In this document: positions 40,101 to 51,488 of the stretch, piece by piece
How the letters are laid out: every line of letters begins with the position of its first letter
Numbering within the stretch: the stretch's first letter is position 1
NCBI RefSeq assembly: GCF_000026985.1
Contig: NC_017390.1
Span: forward strand, 3,962,287-4,026,286
DNA: 64,000 nt
Source: Erwinia pyrifoliae DSM 12163
Lineage (GTDB): Bacteria > Pseudomonadota > Gammaproteobacteria > Enterobacterales > Enterobacteriaceae
Reading direction: 5' to 3'
The notes under the pieces: model-generated
Database searches by the model: none
Seen by the model: the letters and a program-made list of their open reading frames with translations, nothing else
What the model was told of the DNA's origin: nothing
Position numbers and translations under genes: made by a program

Positions 40101-41414
40101 TTAATGCGTGTCAATAAACACGATCTTCAATACGAAAAGTAGCGCCACCACCACCACACAGGGGCTGATTTCACGCCAGCGTGCGGTTCCCATCTTCATC
40201 ACACAGTAGGAGATGAAGCCCAACGCGATCCCTTCAGTAATAGAGAAGCTAAATGGCATCATCACCGCCGTGACAAAGGCCGGCACCGCTTCGGTCAGAT
40301 CGTCCCATTGCACGCACGCCAGGCTCGACGTCATCAAAACCCCAACGTAGATTAACGCGCCAGCCGCCGCGTAAGCTGGCACCATAGCGGCCAGCGGTGA
40401 CAGGAACATCACCAGCAGGAACAGCAGACCGGTTACCACCGCCATCAGGCCGGTGCGTCCGCCAATGGAGACACCGGAAGAGCTTTCGATATAGGCCGTT
40501 ACCGAAGACGTTCCGATAAATGAACCCGCCACAGAGCTGATACTGTCAACATACAGCGCCTGTTTCATGCGCGGGAAGGTGCCCTTTTCATTGCTCAGAC
40601 CGGCTTTATCGGTCACGCCAATCAGCGTGCCTGAAGAGTCGAACAGGTTAACCAGCATAAAGGAGAAGATGATACCGGCCATTCCGACGTTCAGCGAATC
40701 CTTCAGGTTAACCTGACCTAGCACCGACGTTACGGCAGGAGGCGGGGAGAAAATGCCGGTGAACTTAACATCGCCTATCGCCAGTCCAATAGCCGTCGTG
40801 ACCACAATGGATACCAGAACCGCAGCATGAATATTGCGTGATGCCAGAATGGCGATGATAAAGAAGCCTAGCGCTCCCAGCAGCACGCTGTGCGACGTCA
40901 GGTTACCGATGGTGACCAGCGTGGCTTCACTTGGCACAATGATGCCGGCGTTCTTTAATCCCATCAGCGCAATAAACAGACCTATGCCGGCAGTGATCCC
41001 CACACGCAGACTCAGCGGTATATTCGCTATCATCCAGTAGCGCACACGGAACAGAGTTAGCAGCAGCAGGCCAACAGCCCCCCAGAAGATGGCCCCCATG
41101 CCGACCTGCCAGGAGATGCCCATCGCCCCCACCACCACAAAAGCAAAGAAGGCGTTCAGCCCCATTGCCGGAGCCAGCGCGACCGGTAAGTTTGCCACCA
41201 GCCCCATCAGAATGCTGCCGAAAGCAGCTATCAGACAGGTTGTAACAAACACCGCCCTGGTATCCATGCCGGCCACGCCAAGGATCTGCGGGTTAACGAA
41301 TACGATGTACACCATCGTCAGAAAAGTGGTAAATCCGGCAATCACCTCGGTACGCACGGTGGTGCCATGTTCCTGTAGTTTAAAAATCCGTTGTAACAGC
41401 CCGGGATTAGTCAT
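40101..41414 (-). CDS. adeP: Adenine/purine permease of the NCS2 family
   Basis: This 437-residue inner-membrane transporter closely follows E. coli AdeP (YieG), a high-affinity adenine symporter. It has about 13 membrane segments. Segments such as EVIAGFTTFLTMVYIVFVNP, LAPAMGLNAFFAFVV and SSSGVSIGGRTGL carry the AzgA-like NCS2 signatures. Its N-terminus is some eight residues shorter than the E. coli protein. A PurR-type operator stands about 85 bases upstream, consistent with control by purine supply. Confidence 0.95.
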   Translation of the reverse strand: MTNPGLLQRIFKLQEHGTTVRTEVIAGFTTFLTMVYIVFVNPQILGVAGMDTRAVFVTTCLIAAFGSILMGLVANLPVALAPAMGLNAFFAFVVVGAMGISWQVGMGAIFWGAVGLLLLTLFRVRYWMIANIPLSLRVGITAGIGLFIALMGLKNAGIIVPSEATLVTIGNLTSHSVLLGALGFFIIAILASRNIHAAVLVSIVVTTAIGLAIGDVKFTGIFSPPPAVTSVLGQVNLKDSLNVGMAGIIFSFMLVNLFDSSGTLIGVTDKAGLSNEKGTFPRMKQALYVDSISSVAGSFIGTSSVTAYIESSSGVSIGGRTGLMAVVTGLLFLLVMFLSPLAAMVPAYAAAGALIYVGVLMTSSLACVQWDDLTEAVPAFVTAVMMPFSFSITEGIALGFISYCVMKMGTARWREISPCVVVVALLFVLKIVFIDTH

Positions 41415-41720
41415 GATGTGATTCCAAAGCGGAGAAAGTTGTCGGCGCTTATCCTAACGCATTACTGTCATTTTGGTATGGCGAACGTGCGATTTTTTCG
41501 CAACCGATTGCGTTATAATCCTTCCTTATGACAGTCATCAGGTGTGGTTGCCGTTTGCAGGTCGCAACAGATTGGCATGCGGGTTACCGCAGAGACAAGG
41601 TCAGAATGATACAGCCGATACGATGACCTGTCATACAGCGCGAATAGCACGAAAAGGATGGAGGCGGGCAGGCCGGAAAACCGGCCTGAGCTTAAATACT
41701 GGATGGTTGTCACGTTTTGA
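41415..41720. other. adeP promoter region
   Basis: Apart from the PurR-type box at 41498-41513, this 306-base gap between adeP and the insA-like gene contains no gene that I can support. No insB remnant is present. Confidence 0.5.
41498..41513. promoter_or_regulatory. PurR-type operator upstream of adeP
   Basis: TCGCAACCGATTGCGT matches 13 of 16 positions of the PurR palindrome ACGCAAACGTTTGCGT. It overlaps a plausible minus-strand -35 element (TTGCGA) for adeP. PurR control of the E. coli homologue fits. Confidence 0.7.
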
Positions 41721-41999
41721 TTAGGGTTTATTCAGCCGCAGATCTTTTAAGTGCCGTAAAACAGTTTCAAGACTGACTCCGAGTTTGCGCGCAATATCCC
41801 TTTGTTCTGAACCATCGTTCATCATTTCTATAATCGTCTTCTGCATATTGGGGCTGGAGCCTGCATAGTAGAAATGAAGCTGAAAGGTTTTCAGACAGCC
41901 CTGGCAGCGGTAGCGCTGGATCCCTGAGGCAGAACGCCCATTACGTCGGATCCTGGCGCTTTCACTACAACGTGGACAGGCAATATCTCCCATTTTCAT
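41721..41999 (-). CDS. Lone InsA-like zinc-ribbon/HTH protein (IS1 InsA family)
   Basis: This 92-residue protein matches IS1 InsA over its full length. It has a zinc ribbon (ACPRCSES and RYRCQGCLKTFQL), then a helix-turn-helix (RDIARKLGVSLETVLRHLKDL). InsA alone is the DNA-binding repressor of IS1 and is about the same size. No insB frame or terminal repeat follows. The frame is intact and has AGGAG eight bases before ATG 41999. It may be a surviving IS fragment or a domesticated small DNA-binding protein. It lies in AT-rich DNA. Confidence 0.75.
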   Translation of the reverse strand: MKMGDIACPRCSESARIRRNGRSASGIQRYRCQGCLKTFQLHFYYAGSSPNMQKTIIEMMNDGSEQRDIARKLGVSLETVLRHLKDLRLNKP

Positions 42000-42693
42000 A
42001 CATATCACTCCTGGAGCTAAACGTTTACAATAATAAAACAGCATGAACACATCCGTTTTCACTCTCCACAAAGAGAATGGAAAGCCGGTCAATAAAGAGC
42101 TTCACAGTAAAAATATAATCTACGCAGCGATAATCCATTATAAAACCGAGACCAGTTTTCAACCTGCGGGCGTTAATCATTTATCAGCGTTTATACACAG
42201 CCCGGCACTCTCTCAATGTTAACCTGAACAAGGAGGCGTTGATGGGTTCAAGAGATTATCAGCACATATTTTAGTCAGTTTTAAACTTTTTAGCCCCTGA
42301 GGTAATAACAATATTTAGCAATACTAACCATATTTTCACTTCATGTAAAAATCAAAAAATTATGCAAAAGGTAGGGGAAACGGCTTGGTTAGAGAAAAAT
42401 ACAGATTAATAACTTTAAACTTTAAAAAAATATTCTAATACTATTTTTATGCGAAATAAAAAGTCGCATAAAAAAATAATGCGATTACCTATATCTTCGT
42501 CACTTAATTGTAAAAAAATATACGAAAATCACAGATCATATAAATATGCAGTAAAACAGGAAATAATTTACTTATATTTAACTTTAATATCATGACCCAG
42601 GATCGGGCAAACATCGTCGAGAGTCAGCAGAAAATGGCAGATCGTCATGGGGAGGAACATGATGGCTCAATGGGCATATGCCATTTTTCTGTG
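42000..42693. other. AT-rich stretch without recognisable genes
   Basis: The DNA from about 42240 to 42600 is strikingly rich in A and T, with long A- and T-runs. No gene, RNA or inverted-repeat border stands out. It looks like acquired or decaying DNA between the insA-like gene and an MFS pseudogene. Confidence 0.5.
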
Positions 42694-43019
42694 CCGCACG
42701 GTAAGCCAACAGATCCCAATAGCCTTGTGCTACCGCGCACAATCCGGTAAACAGTGAAAACATCAGAATAGTGAAGGTCAATACGCGAATAAGCCCGAAG
42801 CGATCGCTGAGATGGCCGAAAATGATGCCTCCCAGCACCTACCGATCGGCGTCCAGGTCACCAGAGAACCGGCCTGTGAAGCGGTTAGTGCCAGCGTTGC
42901 GCTGGTAGCATAAAGCCGAGGATCGGCAGGTCGAAACCATCCCATGCATAACCGCTTACGGCGGCGGGCATTGCTTTGCCCGGCGTCACGCTGCGCCTGC
43001 CGGCAGAAGGAGTTGACAT
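42694..43019 (-). pseudogene. Remnant of an MFS transporter (N-terminal part)
   Basis: Read from ATG 43019 on the minus strand, the product begins MSTPSAGRR and continues SGYAWDGFDLPILGFMLPA, a typical first segment of an MFS transporter. It then meets a stop. Homology resumes in a second frame as LALTASQAGSLVTWTPIG and in a third as LGGIIFGHLSDRFGLIRVL, which carries the MFS loop motif. It breaks off after about 120 residues, at AYRA. At least two frameshifts and a loss of the 3' two thirds make it non-functional. The original substrate is unknown. Confidence 0.82.
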
Positions 43020-43125
43020 AATTTAACCTTGTGGCTGGAGTTGATCTGCCTGTATAGGTTTGCAGGCATCCACCAGCCAAACGGAAAAGCCAGCGCACCG
43101 CAGTTTGCGATACGCCAGAGGCAGA

Positions 43126-43854
43126 TTAAGCGGGATCGCTGCCGTCGCCAGCCAGCAGTTTATCCAACTGGTCGCCGCCGACATGACGGAAATCATGGCC
43201 TTTAATGAAGTAGAAAATAATCTCGCAGATATTTTGACAACGGTCGCCAATACGCTCGATGGCGCGGGCGCAAAACAGGGCCGTCAGCACACTTGGGATG
43301 GTACGTGGATCTTCCATCATATAGGTCATTAGCTGGCGAACGATGCCCTCATACTCCTGATCAACCTTCTTATCCTCGCGGTAAATCTCTATCGCCGCAT
43401 TAAGATCCATACGTGCAAAGGCGTCGAGAACGTCATGCAGCATCTGGATAGTGTGGCGCCCCAGAGACTCCAGGCTCACCAGCAACGGCTGATGCTGCTG
43501 GGAAAACTTCTCCAGCGCGGTGCGGCTAATTTTCTCCGCCACATCGCCAATGCGCTCCAGCTCAGAGATGGTTTTGATGATCGCCATCACCAGGCGCAGA
43601 TCGCTGGCCGCCGGTTGACGTTTGGCGATGATGCGCACGCAGGCTTCATCAATCTCCACCTCCATCATATTGACCTTCTGGTCACCCTCGATCACCTTGT
43701 TGGCCAGCTCCGCATCCTGGTTGTGCATGGCGGTAATCGCGTCCGTTAACTGCTGTTCCACCATGCCGCCCATGGTCATCACCTGGGTGCGGATGTGCTC
43801 CAGCTCGGCGTTGAACTGGCCGGAGATATGTTTGTTCAGATTCAGGCTATCCAT
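43126..43854 (-). CDS. phoU: Phosphate signalling regulator PhoU
   Basis: PhoU links the Pst transporter to the PhoR/PhoB two-component system and keeps the Pho regulon off when phosphate is plentiful. The 242-residue all-helical protein has the two PhoU repeats, with the metal-site residues in [19 protein letters not shown] and in the second repeat near [13 protein letters not shown]. It is the last gene of pstSCAB-phoU, 17 bases after pstB. Confidence 0.97.
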   Translation of the reverse strand: MDSLNLNKHISGQFNAELEHIRTQVMTMGGMVEQQLTDAITAMHNQDAELANKVIEGDQKVNMMEVEIDEACVRIIAKRQPAASDLRLVMAIIKTISELERIGDVAEKISRTALEKFSQQHQPLLVSLESLGRHTIQMLHDVLDAFARMDLNAAIEIYREDKKVDQEYEGIVRQLMTYMMEDPRTIPSVLTALFCARAIERIGDRCQNICEIIFYFIKGHDFRHVGGDQLDKLLAGDGSDPA

Positions 43855-43871
43855 TGTTTTCTCCAGTCATA

Positions 43872-44681
<810 letters not shown>

Positions 44682-44685
44682 TCAA

Positions 44686-45573
44686 TTAATGTTTGCTTTT
44701 GGCGAAGACAACGCGTGCCAGTATGTTCAATAACAGCACGCACAACGTAATAATCAGCACGCCCGCCCAGGCCAGACTCTGCCATTCGGCAAAGGGGCTC
44801 ATGGCGAACTTGAAGATGGTCACCGGCAGGTTTGCCAACGGCTGCATCATGTCGGTGCTCCAGAACTGATTCGACAACGAGGTAAACAGTAGCGGAGCCG
44901 TTTCCCCGGCAATACGGGCTATCGCCAGCATCACCCCGGTGAGAATGCCGGAAACCGATGCTTTCAGGGTAATGGCCGAAATCATCTTCCATTTCGGCGT
45001 TCCCAGCGCGTAGGCCGCTTCACGCAGACTGTCCGGTACCAGTTTCAACATATTTTCAGTGGTGCGGATAACAATCGGGATCTGTAACAGCGCCAGCGCG
45101 ATCATCCCGGCCCAGCCGGAAAAGTGCTGCATCTGCGCCACTACCACCGTGTAAACAAACAGCCCGACCACAATCGAAGGGGCCGACAGCAGAATGTCGT
45201 TGATAAAGCGGATCGCTTCGGCCAGCCAGGATTTACGCCCGTATTCGGCCAGGTAGATGCCCGCCATAATGCCAAGCGGCGTACCGACCACGGTAGCCCA
45301 GAAAATCAGCAGGCCGCTGCCGGCCAGGGCATTGGCCAAACCGCCCCCTGCCGTATTTGGCGGCGGCGTGTTTTCGGTAAACAGCGCCAGAGACATGCCA
45401 TCCATACCGCGCGTCACGGTAGAGAACAGGATCCACACCAGCCAAAACAGGCCAAAGGCCATCGTCAGTAATGACAAAGTGAGGGCGATGCGGTTTTTCA
45501 TCCGCCGCCACGCCTGCATTTTACGCCGCGAGACGAGCAGTTGGTCGTGTGCCTGTAAATCAAGGGTACTCAT
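44686..45573 (-). CDS. pstA: Phosphate ABC transporter permease PstA
   Basis: This 295-residue inner-membrane permease has six membrane segments and the coupling loop [21 protein letters not shown] near residue 195 (EAA motif). It pairs with PstC. Its start overlaps the pstC stop by four bases. Confidence 0.97.
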   Translation of the reverse strand: MSTLDLQAHDQLLVSRRKMQAWRRMKNRIALTLSLLTMAFGLFWLVWILFSTVTRGMDGMSLALFTENTPPPNTAGGGLANALAGSGLLIFWATVVGTPLGIMAGIYLAEYGRKSWLAEAIRFINDILLSAPSIVVGLFVYTVVVAQMQHFSGWAGMIALALLQIPIVIRTTENMLKLVPDSLREAAYALGTPKWKMISAITLKASVSGILTGVMLAIARIAGETAPLLFTSLSNQFWSTDMMQPLANLPVTIFKFAMSPFAEWQSLAWAGVLIITLCVLLLNILARVVFAKSKH

Positions 45574-46532
45574 GAGCGTGCTCCTTCACTTTTCGCCAGG
45601 CGCAGGATCATCAGTTTGGAGCAGGCCAACACGATAAAGGTGATGACAAACAGGATCAGTCCCAGCTCCATCAGCGCGGCGGTGTGTACGCCGGACTCAG
45701 CTTCAGCAAATTCATTGGCCAGCGCCGAGGTGATGCTGTTGCCGGGCATAAACAGTGAGGCGCTGTCGAGCTGGTAGGTGTTACCAATAATAAAGGTGAC
45801 CGCCATCGTTTCACCCAGCGCACGCCCCAGTCCCAGCATGATCCCGCCAATCACCCCGTTTTTGGTGAACGGCAGGACAATCCGCCAAATAACTTCCCAG
45901 GTAGTGCAACCAATGCCGTAAGCCGACTCTTTCATCATCACCGGCGTTTGTTCGAATACGTCACGCATGACCGAAGCGATATAAGGAATAATCATAATCG
46001 CCAGGATAATCCCGGCGGCGAGAATGCCGATACCAAAAGCCGGGCCGGAGAACAACGCACCCACAATCGGGACATTTGCCAGCACGTCGCCAAGCGGCTG
46101 CTGGAACCAGGTGGCAAACAGCGGAGCAAAGATAAACAGCCCCCACATGCCATAAACAATGCTGGGAATAGCCGCCAGCAGTTCGATGGCCACGCCCAGC
46201 GGACGGCGCAGCCAGCCCGGAGCCAGTTCGGTCAGGAACAGGGCGATGCCAAAACTGACCGGGACAGCGATCAGCAGGGCAATAACCGAGGTGACAACGG
46301 TGCCGTAGATCGGCACCAGCGCACCAAACTGTTCGTTCGGCGCATCCCACTCTTTATTCCACAGGAAGGAGAAACCAAACTTCTGGATGCTCGGCCATGA
46401 GGAGAAAAGCAGGGAAACGATGATGCCGCCGAGCAGCAACAGCACAATCAGCGCAGCCAGTTTCACCAGCGCGCTGAAGATGATGTCACCCTGTTTTCCG
46501 GGGGCCTTGAATGTCGGCTTGCTTGCAGCCAT
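45570..46532 (-). CDS. pstC: Phosphate ABC transporter permease PstC
   Basis: This 320-residue permease has six membrane segments. The coupling loop reads [20 protein letters not shown] near residue 205, and the P-loop-like [11 protein letters not shown] is present. It forms the channel with PstA. A hairpin lies in the pstS-pstC gap just upstream. Confidence 0.97.
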   Translation of the reverse strand: MAASKPTFKAPGKQGDIIFSALVKLAALIVLLLLGGIIVSLLFSSWPSIQKFGFSFLWNKEWDAPNEQFGALVPIYGTVVTSVIALLIAVPVSFGIALFLTELAPGWLRRPLGVAIELLAAIPSIVYGMWGLFIFAPLFATWFQQPLGDVLANVPIVGALFSGPAFGIGILAAGIILAIMIIPYIASVMRDVFEQTPVMMKESAYGIGCTTWEVIWRIVLPFTKNGVIGGIMLGLGRALGETMAVTFIIGNTYQLDSASLFMPGNSITSALANEFAEAESGVHTAALMELGLILFVITFIVLACSKLMILRLAKSEGARS

Positions 46533-46564
46533 AGGATTCTCAAGTCGGTTTCAGCTGATACATC

Positions 46565-46586
46565 GCGGGCAAGGCACCTTGCCCGC
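46565..46586 (-). other. Intercistronic hairpin between pstS and pstC
   Basis: GCGGGCAAGG and CCTTGCCCGC pair perfectly across a two-base loop, without a T-run. Such structures often protect the upstream message, which would favour pstS expression over the membrane genes. Confidence 0.65.
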
Positions 46587-46627
46587 ACGGATTATCTGCG
46601 CCACATGTAAGGTGGCGTTTTAAGCAA

Positions 46628-47668
46628 TTAGTACAACGTTTTACCTGAGCTGTCTTTCACATTGGTTTTCCAGGCGGCACGAATTTGCTCTACCACAGCA
46701 TCCGGCAGTGCCGCGTAGTCGAGAGCCGTCGTGGTTTTGCCGCCGTTTTTGTAAGCCCAGTCAAAGAACTTCAGCACCGCTGCGCCTTTCTCTGCATTGA
46801 CCTGCTCTTTATGTAGCAGAATAAAGGTGGTGGAGGTGATTGGCCACGCATTGTCACCCTTCTGATAGGTCAGATCCTGAGCGAACGAGGTGCTCCAGTT
46901 AGCGCCTTTAGCCGCATCGCTGAAGCTTTTTTCGCTCGGTGCAATCGCTTTACCATCAGCATCGACCAGTTTGGTATAAGCAAGGCTGTTCTGTTTCGCG
47001 TAAGCGTATTCGACATAACCGATAGAGCCGGGCAGACGCTGTACGAACGCGGCCACGCCGTCGTTGCCCTTACCGCCCAGGCCTACCGGCCAGTTAACGG
47101 TACTGCCTTTCCCCACTTTGCTGCTCCAGTCTTCGTTCACCTTAGACAGATAGCTGGTGAAGACAAATGACGTACCGGACCCATCAGCGCGGCGTACCAC
47201 GTTGATATTAGAATCAGGCAACTTCACGCCCGGATTAAGTTTGGCGATAGCCGGATCGTTCCACTTCCTGATGGTGCCAAGGTAGATATCACCCACGGTT
47301 TTACCATCCAGCGTTAGCTCACCGGATTTAATGCCGGGAATATTCACCGCCAGCACCACTCCACCGATCACCGTCGGGAACTGGAACAGACCATTTTTGG
47401 CTAAGTCTTCGTCTTTCATCGGCGCATCTGACGCACCGAAGTCGACGGTTTTAGCAATAATTTGCTTCACGCCGCCGGAAGAGCCGATACCCTGATAGTT
47501 AACCTGGCTGCCCGTAGCGGTGTTGTACTCTGCCGCCCACTTGTTATAAACCGGTGCCGGGAAGGTGCCGCCAGCACCGGTCAAATTAGTCGCCGCCATC
47601 GCAGAGGCGGCGCTCAGAGAAAGGGTTAACGCAACGCATTGAGCCAGGGTTTTGCGCATCAAAGTCAT
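46628..47668 (-). CDS. pstS: Phosphate-binding periplasmic protein PstS
   Basis: PstS captures phosphate in the periplasm for PstCAB. The 346-residue precursor has a signal peptide (cleaved after SAMA near residue 25) and the phosphate-site segments [37 protein letters not shown] and [12 protein letters not shown] (given in parts, near residues 29, 60 and 160). It starts at ATG 47668 with GGAGGG three bases upstream. Two Pho boxes lie about 75-125 bases upstream, so PhoB induces it at low phosphate. Confidence 0.97.
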   Translation of the reverse strand: MTLMRKTLAQCVALTLSLSAASAMAATNLTGAGGTFPAPVYNKWAAEYNTATGSQVNYQGIGSSGGVKQIIAKTVDFGASDAPMKDEDLAKNGLFQFPTVIGGVVLAVNIPGIKSGELTLDGKTVGDIYLGTIRKWNDPAIAKLNPGVKLPDSNINVVRRADGSGTSFVFTSYLSKVNEDWSSKVGKGSTVNWPVGLGGKGNDGVAAFVQRLPGSIGYVEYAYAKQNSLAYTKLVDADGKAIAPSEKSFSDAAKGANWSTSFAQDLTYQKGDNAWPITSTTFILLHKEQVNAEKGAAVLKFFDWAYKNGGKTTTALDYAALPDAVVEQIRAAWKTNVKDSSGKTLY

Positions 47669-48091
47669 ATTCCCTCCACGGGATAATAAAGTCAGGTCGG
47701 TTACCGCGTTCGTATGATTAATTATTGCTGCTGGAGGCAAAATAGGACAGTTTGGTGACAGTAAAATGTCGCTAATATGACAGAATTATGACAGCCGGCC
47801 ATGACCACCTGGCCAGTGCTGGTCTGCCATGACGCTGGCTATGCGCTCACGACAACAACCGGCTCCGCCGCGCTGCCCACGGTGACGCAATGACAATCAG
47901 AATGGCTCCATATGGAGCCTACACCATCTGAAATCAAGACTATCCAGCAGGGCAAAAAAGAAGGGGCAGATGTTTTTCATAAATGGATATTCTGCTAAAG
48001 AGCATCGCCGTTCTCCATCAGAGAAAATGCGCTGAATGCGATCCTGGTGGAAGGCGGCCAATAACATAAAATCAACAGCCATCTCGAGTCA
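47669..48091. other. pstS promoter region and adjoining gene-free DNA
   Basis: Two Pho boxes occupy 47744-47794. The rest, up to the ogr-like gene, carries a short open frame on the minus strand (47897-48082) that has no recognisable features and that I do not call. Confidence 0.55.
47744..47794 (-). promoter_or_regulatory. Two Pho boxes upstream of pstS
   Basis: On the minus strand CTGTCATAATTCTGTCAT (47777-47794) and CTGTCACCAAACTGTCCT (47744-47761) each hold two CTGTCA-like repeats 11 bases apart, as PhoB dimers require. The boxes are three helical turns apart. Confidence 0.9.
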
Positions 48092-48286
48092 CTAAAAGGA
48101 TTCGGTTGGAGGGAAGGAAATTTCAGCATCCGGCTTTCTCAGAATCTTAGTCACGCTTTCTATTGTTTTAAACGTACAGGAACACCTTATATTTTGGCAC
48201 TGATAATACGCTTCTTTCGTTTGCCCGGAGATATAACGACTGGTTCTTGTATGTGAAGCGTTATTGCAAATTGGACAGCGCATCAT
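48092..48286 (-). CDS. Ogr/Delta-type phage late-gene activator, orphan
   Basis: This 64-residue protein has the P2 Ogr/P4 Delta zinc-finger pattern: MRCPICNNASHTRTSRYIS, then a second Cys pair in CQNIRCSCTF, then a short tail. These proteins bind upstream of P2-type late promoters and recruit host RNA polymerase. GGAGG lies seven bases before the ATG at 48286, so it should be translated. No tail or capsid gene is nearby; only a holin gene follows within 500 bases. It is probably a remnant of a P2-like prophage. Confidence 0.85.
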   Translation of the reverse strand: MMRCPICNNASHTRTSRYISGQTKEAYYQCQNIRCSCTFKTIESVTKILRKPDAEISFPPTESF

Positions 48287-48728
48287 AAGTGTACCTCCGG
48301 AAAGGCTCCGTACCTTCGTGCAGCGCCGATGATTTCAGCAAAAACCGCCCCTCTGTTACTCGTTTTCATTGCAGCCACCCTTATCAGAAGCGAATCAAAC
48401 CTCTTAAAAAATCACAGTCCGTCGATAATTCAAAGATATTTAACGCATGTTACAACAAATTAATCGATTTAATCCTCGTTATTCATAATATATCAACCAA
48501 TATTTAACAGAGAGCCGCAGAAAAGAATCCCGCAGCGTTAAATGTTATTTTTCAGGAAAATAATGTCCAAAAAACCACACAACAGAACGAGGGTGATTTC
48601 ACTAAATAAAAGGCTATTAATAGAGAAACCTTCAGCAAGGTGGCATGCAAAATAATCAATAAGGCAATATATGCGAGGTTGATATCTGCTTCGTTTTGAT
48701 ATTTTAATCTTTTTAAAAGAGTGTATAT
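48287..48728. other. AT-rich gap between the ogr-like gene and the holin
   Basis: About 440 bases with no gene that I can support. It is AT-rich throughout its second half, as expected for leftover prophage DNA. Confidence 0.45.
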
Positions 48729-49046
48729 ATGGCGTTCTGGCTCAATGTTAATGTATTGGAGATGATAAAATCATGGTGGCGCGGGGAGGTTCCCATTGGT
48801 GGTGTATTAATGGCTATTGGTATCGCCGTGCTGCGTATGAAATACTCGGGCGAATCTCGGGGGAAAACAGTGACAGAAGGGTTGCTCTGTGGGGCTTTAA
48901 CATTGACGACAGTTTCAGCAATGAATTTCTTCCATATACCACAAAGTATGACGGTTGCTATTGGTGGATTTATTGGCTTTGTTGGCGTTAAAAAGATCGG
49001 TCATTACCTGTCACTGTATCTTAGCTCACGTATTAAGAAGGAGTAA
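48729..49046 (+). CDS. Phage holin-like membrane protein
   Basis: This 105-residue protein has three hydrophobic segments (GVLMAIGIAVLRM, GLLCGALTLTTVSAMNFF and TVAIGGFIGFVGVKKIG) separated by short charged loops, and a basic tail (SSRIKKE). This is the layout of HP1/P2-type holins, which open the inner membrane so that an endolysin can escape. No endolysin or spanin frame follows. The Shine-Dalgarno is weak (AGAGTG). With the nearby ogr-like gene it marks a degraded prophage. Confidence 0.72.
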   Translation: MAFWLNVNVLEMIKSWWRGEVPIGGVLMAIGIAVLRMKYSGESRGKTVTEGLLCGALTLTTVSAMNFFHIPQSMTVAIGGFIGFVGVKKIGHYLSLYLSSRIKKE

Positions 49047-49411
49047 CAAAGCACCGTTTACGTTATTTCATTTATACTTCGTACAACCGCTTGCAGAAGC
49101 TGCATCCACACTGACTTTAACCCATATCCGTTTTTCGGAGAACCGGAGAACGGCTGCACCACTGACTGCAACCCGCTTTGGGTGTTCAGAAGAGGAGTGC
49201 TTTACCCCTAAGTTCTTTTGGCATCTCCCCCTCCCCGGGTATCATTAACGCAATAAAATCGCATAATACTGTCGGAAACCGGACGCATGAAGCGAGATAT
49301 TGTCAGGCTACGGAGCCGATATTCCAGAATGGGCAAGGTGGTTCTGTCGCTTGTGGGAAGCGGCTGTTTTTCTCGTGGCTTTTTCATGCATTACCGCATT
49401 GTTATTAACCT
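49047..49411. other. Gene-free stretch between the holin and the glmS terminator
   Basis: Short overlapping frames only; none shows a recognisable domain or ribosome-binding site. It may be residual prophage DNA. Confidence 0.4.
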
Positions 49412-49452
49412 AAAAAAAGCCCGGCACGCTGTGAATACAGCCTGCCGGGCTT
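49412..49452 (-). terminator. Terminator of glmS
   Basis: On the minus strand AGCCCGGCA and TGCCGGGCT form the main stem of a long hairpin, followed by seven T. It lies about 50 bases past the glmS stop. Confidence 0.88.
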
Positions 49453-49500
49453 TTCGCGTTAATAGCGGCTTTGTCAGCCCTGCCGGTTAACGGTTGCCCC

Positions 49501-51330
49501 TTATTCCACCGTCACCGATTTAGCCAGGTTGCGCGGCTGATCCACGTCGGTGCCTTTAATCAGCGCCACATGGTAGCTGAGCAGCTGCAACGGCACGGTG
49601 TAGAAGATTGGCGCGATCACCTCTTCAACATGCGGCAGCGGAATGATACGCATCCCTTCGCTGTTGGCAAAACCGGCATCCGCATCGGCGAAGACATACA
49701 GCAGGCCGCCACGGGCGCGCACTTCTTCGATGTTCGACTTCAGCTTTTCCAGCAGTTCATTGTTCGGCGCAACCACAATCACCGGCATATCGGCATCGAT
49801 CAGCGCCAGCGGGCCATGTTTCAGCTCACCGGCAGCGTAGGCTTCGGCGTGAATATAGGAGATCTCTTTCAGCTTCAGCGCCCCTTCCATCGCGATCGGG
49901 TACTGATCGCCACGGCCGAGGAACAGCGCATGATGTTTATCAGAGAAATCCTCTGCCAGAGAGGCAATAAGCTCATCCTGTGACAGCATCTGCTCAATAC
50001 GGCTCGGCAAAGCCTGCAGGGAGTGAACAATATCGTGTTCCACCTGCGGATTAACGCCTTTAAGACGGCCAATTTTTGCCACCAGCATTAGCAGTACGGT
50101 GAGCTGGGTAGTGAAGGCTTTGGTCGACGCCACGCCGATTTCCGTACCGGCTTTCGTCATCAGCGCCAGGTCGGATTCACGCACCAGGGAAGAACCCGCC
50201 ACGTTGCAGATGGCCAGCGATCCCAGATAACCCAGCTCTTTTGACAGGCGCAGTGCCGCCAGCGTATCGGCGGTTTCACCGGACTGAGAAAGGGTGATCA
50301 GCAGGCTGTTTTTACGCACTGCAGACTTGCGGTAGCGAAATTCAGAAGCGATCTCCACATCACAGGGCACGTTGGCCAGTGATTCAAACCAGTAGCGCGA
50401 AACCATGCCGGAGTTGTATGAAGTGCCACAGGCGACAATCTGGATATGCTCAACGTCTGCCAGCAGCGAATCGGCATTCGGCCCCAGCTCGGACAGATCG
50501 ACTTCTCCGTGGCTGAAACGACCGCTCAGGGTGTTTTTGATCGCCACCGGCTGTTCGTAAATCTCTTTCTGCATGTAGTGGCGGTAAGTGCCTTTATCGC
50601 CAGCATCATACTGCGTGTTCGATTCGATTTCGCGACGCTGTACAAGGTCACCGCTGCAATCGACAATCATCACATCACGGCGGGTAATTTGCGCAATATC
50701 ACCTTCTTCCAGATAGATAAAGCGGCGCGTAACCGGCAGCAGCGCCACCTGGTCCGAGGCAATAAAGTTTTCACCCACGCCACGGCCAATCACCAGCGGG
50801 CTGCCGGAACGCGCAGCAACCAGCGTAGACGGGTCGCGGCTGTCCAGAATAACCATACCGTATGCACCGCGCAGCTGCGGAATAACGCGCCGCACCACTT
50901 CCAGCAGTGTACCGCCATTTTGCCGTTCCCAGTTCACCAGGTGCGCGACCACTTCGGTATCAGTTTCTGAGGTAAAGGTGTAGCCCCGACCGATCATCAG
51001 CTCGCGCAGCGGCTCATGGTTTTCAATAATGCCGTTGTGAACGATGATGATATCGCCGGAAATATGCGGATGGGCATTATTTTCCGACGGTTCACCGTGC
51101 GTAGCCCAGCGCGTATGCGCAATACCGGTTCCCCCCGCCAGCGCGGTGTTTTCCGCTGCGGCAACCAGGTTGCTCACCTTGCCAACGCGGCGCAGGCGGG
51201 TTGCCTGCCCGTTAGCGTCAATAACGGCCAGACCGGCAGAGTCATAGCCACGGTATTCCAGACGGCGCAGCCCTTCCAGCAGGATTTCTGCAATATCACG
51301 CTGCGCTACAGCACCAACAATTCCACACAT
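49501..51330 (-). CDS. glmS: Glutamine-fructose-6-phosphate aminotransferase
   Basis: GlmS makes glucosamine-6-phosphate from fructose-6-phosphate and glutamine, the first step toward UDP-N-acetylglucosamine. The 609-residue protein starts [12 protein letters not shown], where Cys2 becomes the nucleophile of the glutaminase domain. Two SIS sugar-isomerase domains follow ([14 protein letters not shown] and [19 protein letters not shown] regions). It ends [13 protein letters not shown], the usual C-terminus. It is co-transcribed with glmU. Confidence 0.98.
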   Translation of the reverse strand: MCGIVGAVAQRDIAEILLEGLRRLEYRGYDSAGLAVIDANGQATRLRRVGKVSNLVAAAENTALAGGTGIAHTRWATHGEPSENNAHPHISGDIIIVHNGIIENHEPLRELMIGRGYTFTSETDTEVVAHLVNWERQNGGTLLEVVRRVIPQLRGAYGMVILDSRDPSTLVAARSGSPLVIGRGVGENFIASDQVALLPVTRRFIYLEEGDIAQITRRDVMIVDCSGDLVQRREIESNTQYDAGDKGTYRHYMQKEIYEQPVAIKNTLSGRFSHGEVDLSELGPNADSLLADVEHIQIVACGTSYNSGMVSRYWFESLANVPCDVEIASEFRYRKSAVRKNSLLITLSQSGETADTLAALRLSKELGYLGSLAICNVAGSSLVRESDLALMTKAGTEIGVASTKAFTTQLTVLLMLVAKIGRLKGVNPQVEHDIVHSLQALPSRIEQMLSQDELIASLAEDFSDKHHALFLGRGDQYPIAMEGALKLKEISYIHAEAYAAGELKHGPLALIDADMPVIVVAPNNELLEKLKSNIEEVRARGGLLYVFADADAGFANSEGMRIIPLPHVEEVIAPIFYTVPLQLLSYHVALIKGTDVDQPRNLAKSVTVE

Positions 51331-51458
51331 AGTAATTTTCCTGACATGATGGCGAACAGGCCATCAGCATTGTCTTCTGACCTGATTGTTCCGGTATATT
51401 CCGGTTCCCCCGAGCCTTATAGAGAGTGGGGATTATTTTTATCTTTACTGCGGGCTTC

Positions 51459-51480
51459 AGGCTGCGGCGAACCACAGCCT
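51459..51480 (-). other. Hairpin in the glmU-glmS spacer
   Basis: On the minus strand AGGCTGTGG and CCGCAGCCT pair, with one T-G pair, across a TTCG tetraloop, nine bases past the glmU stop. In E. coli the glmUS message is cleaved in this spacer and the glmS part is controlled by small RNAs. This hairpin may mark the processing site. Confidence 0.55.
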
Positions 51481-51488
51481 GGAGAAGC

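Noticed and set aside
47897..48082. 61-residue open frame on the minus strand beside the ogr-like gene
   Set aside because: No ribosome site, no recognisable domain and unusual composition; treated as chance.
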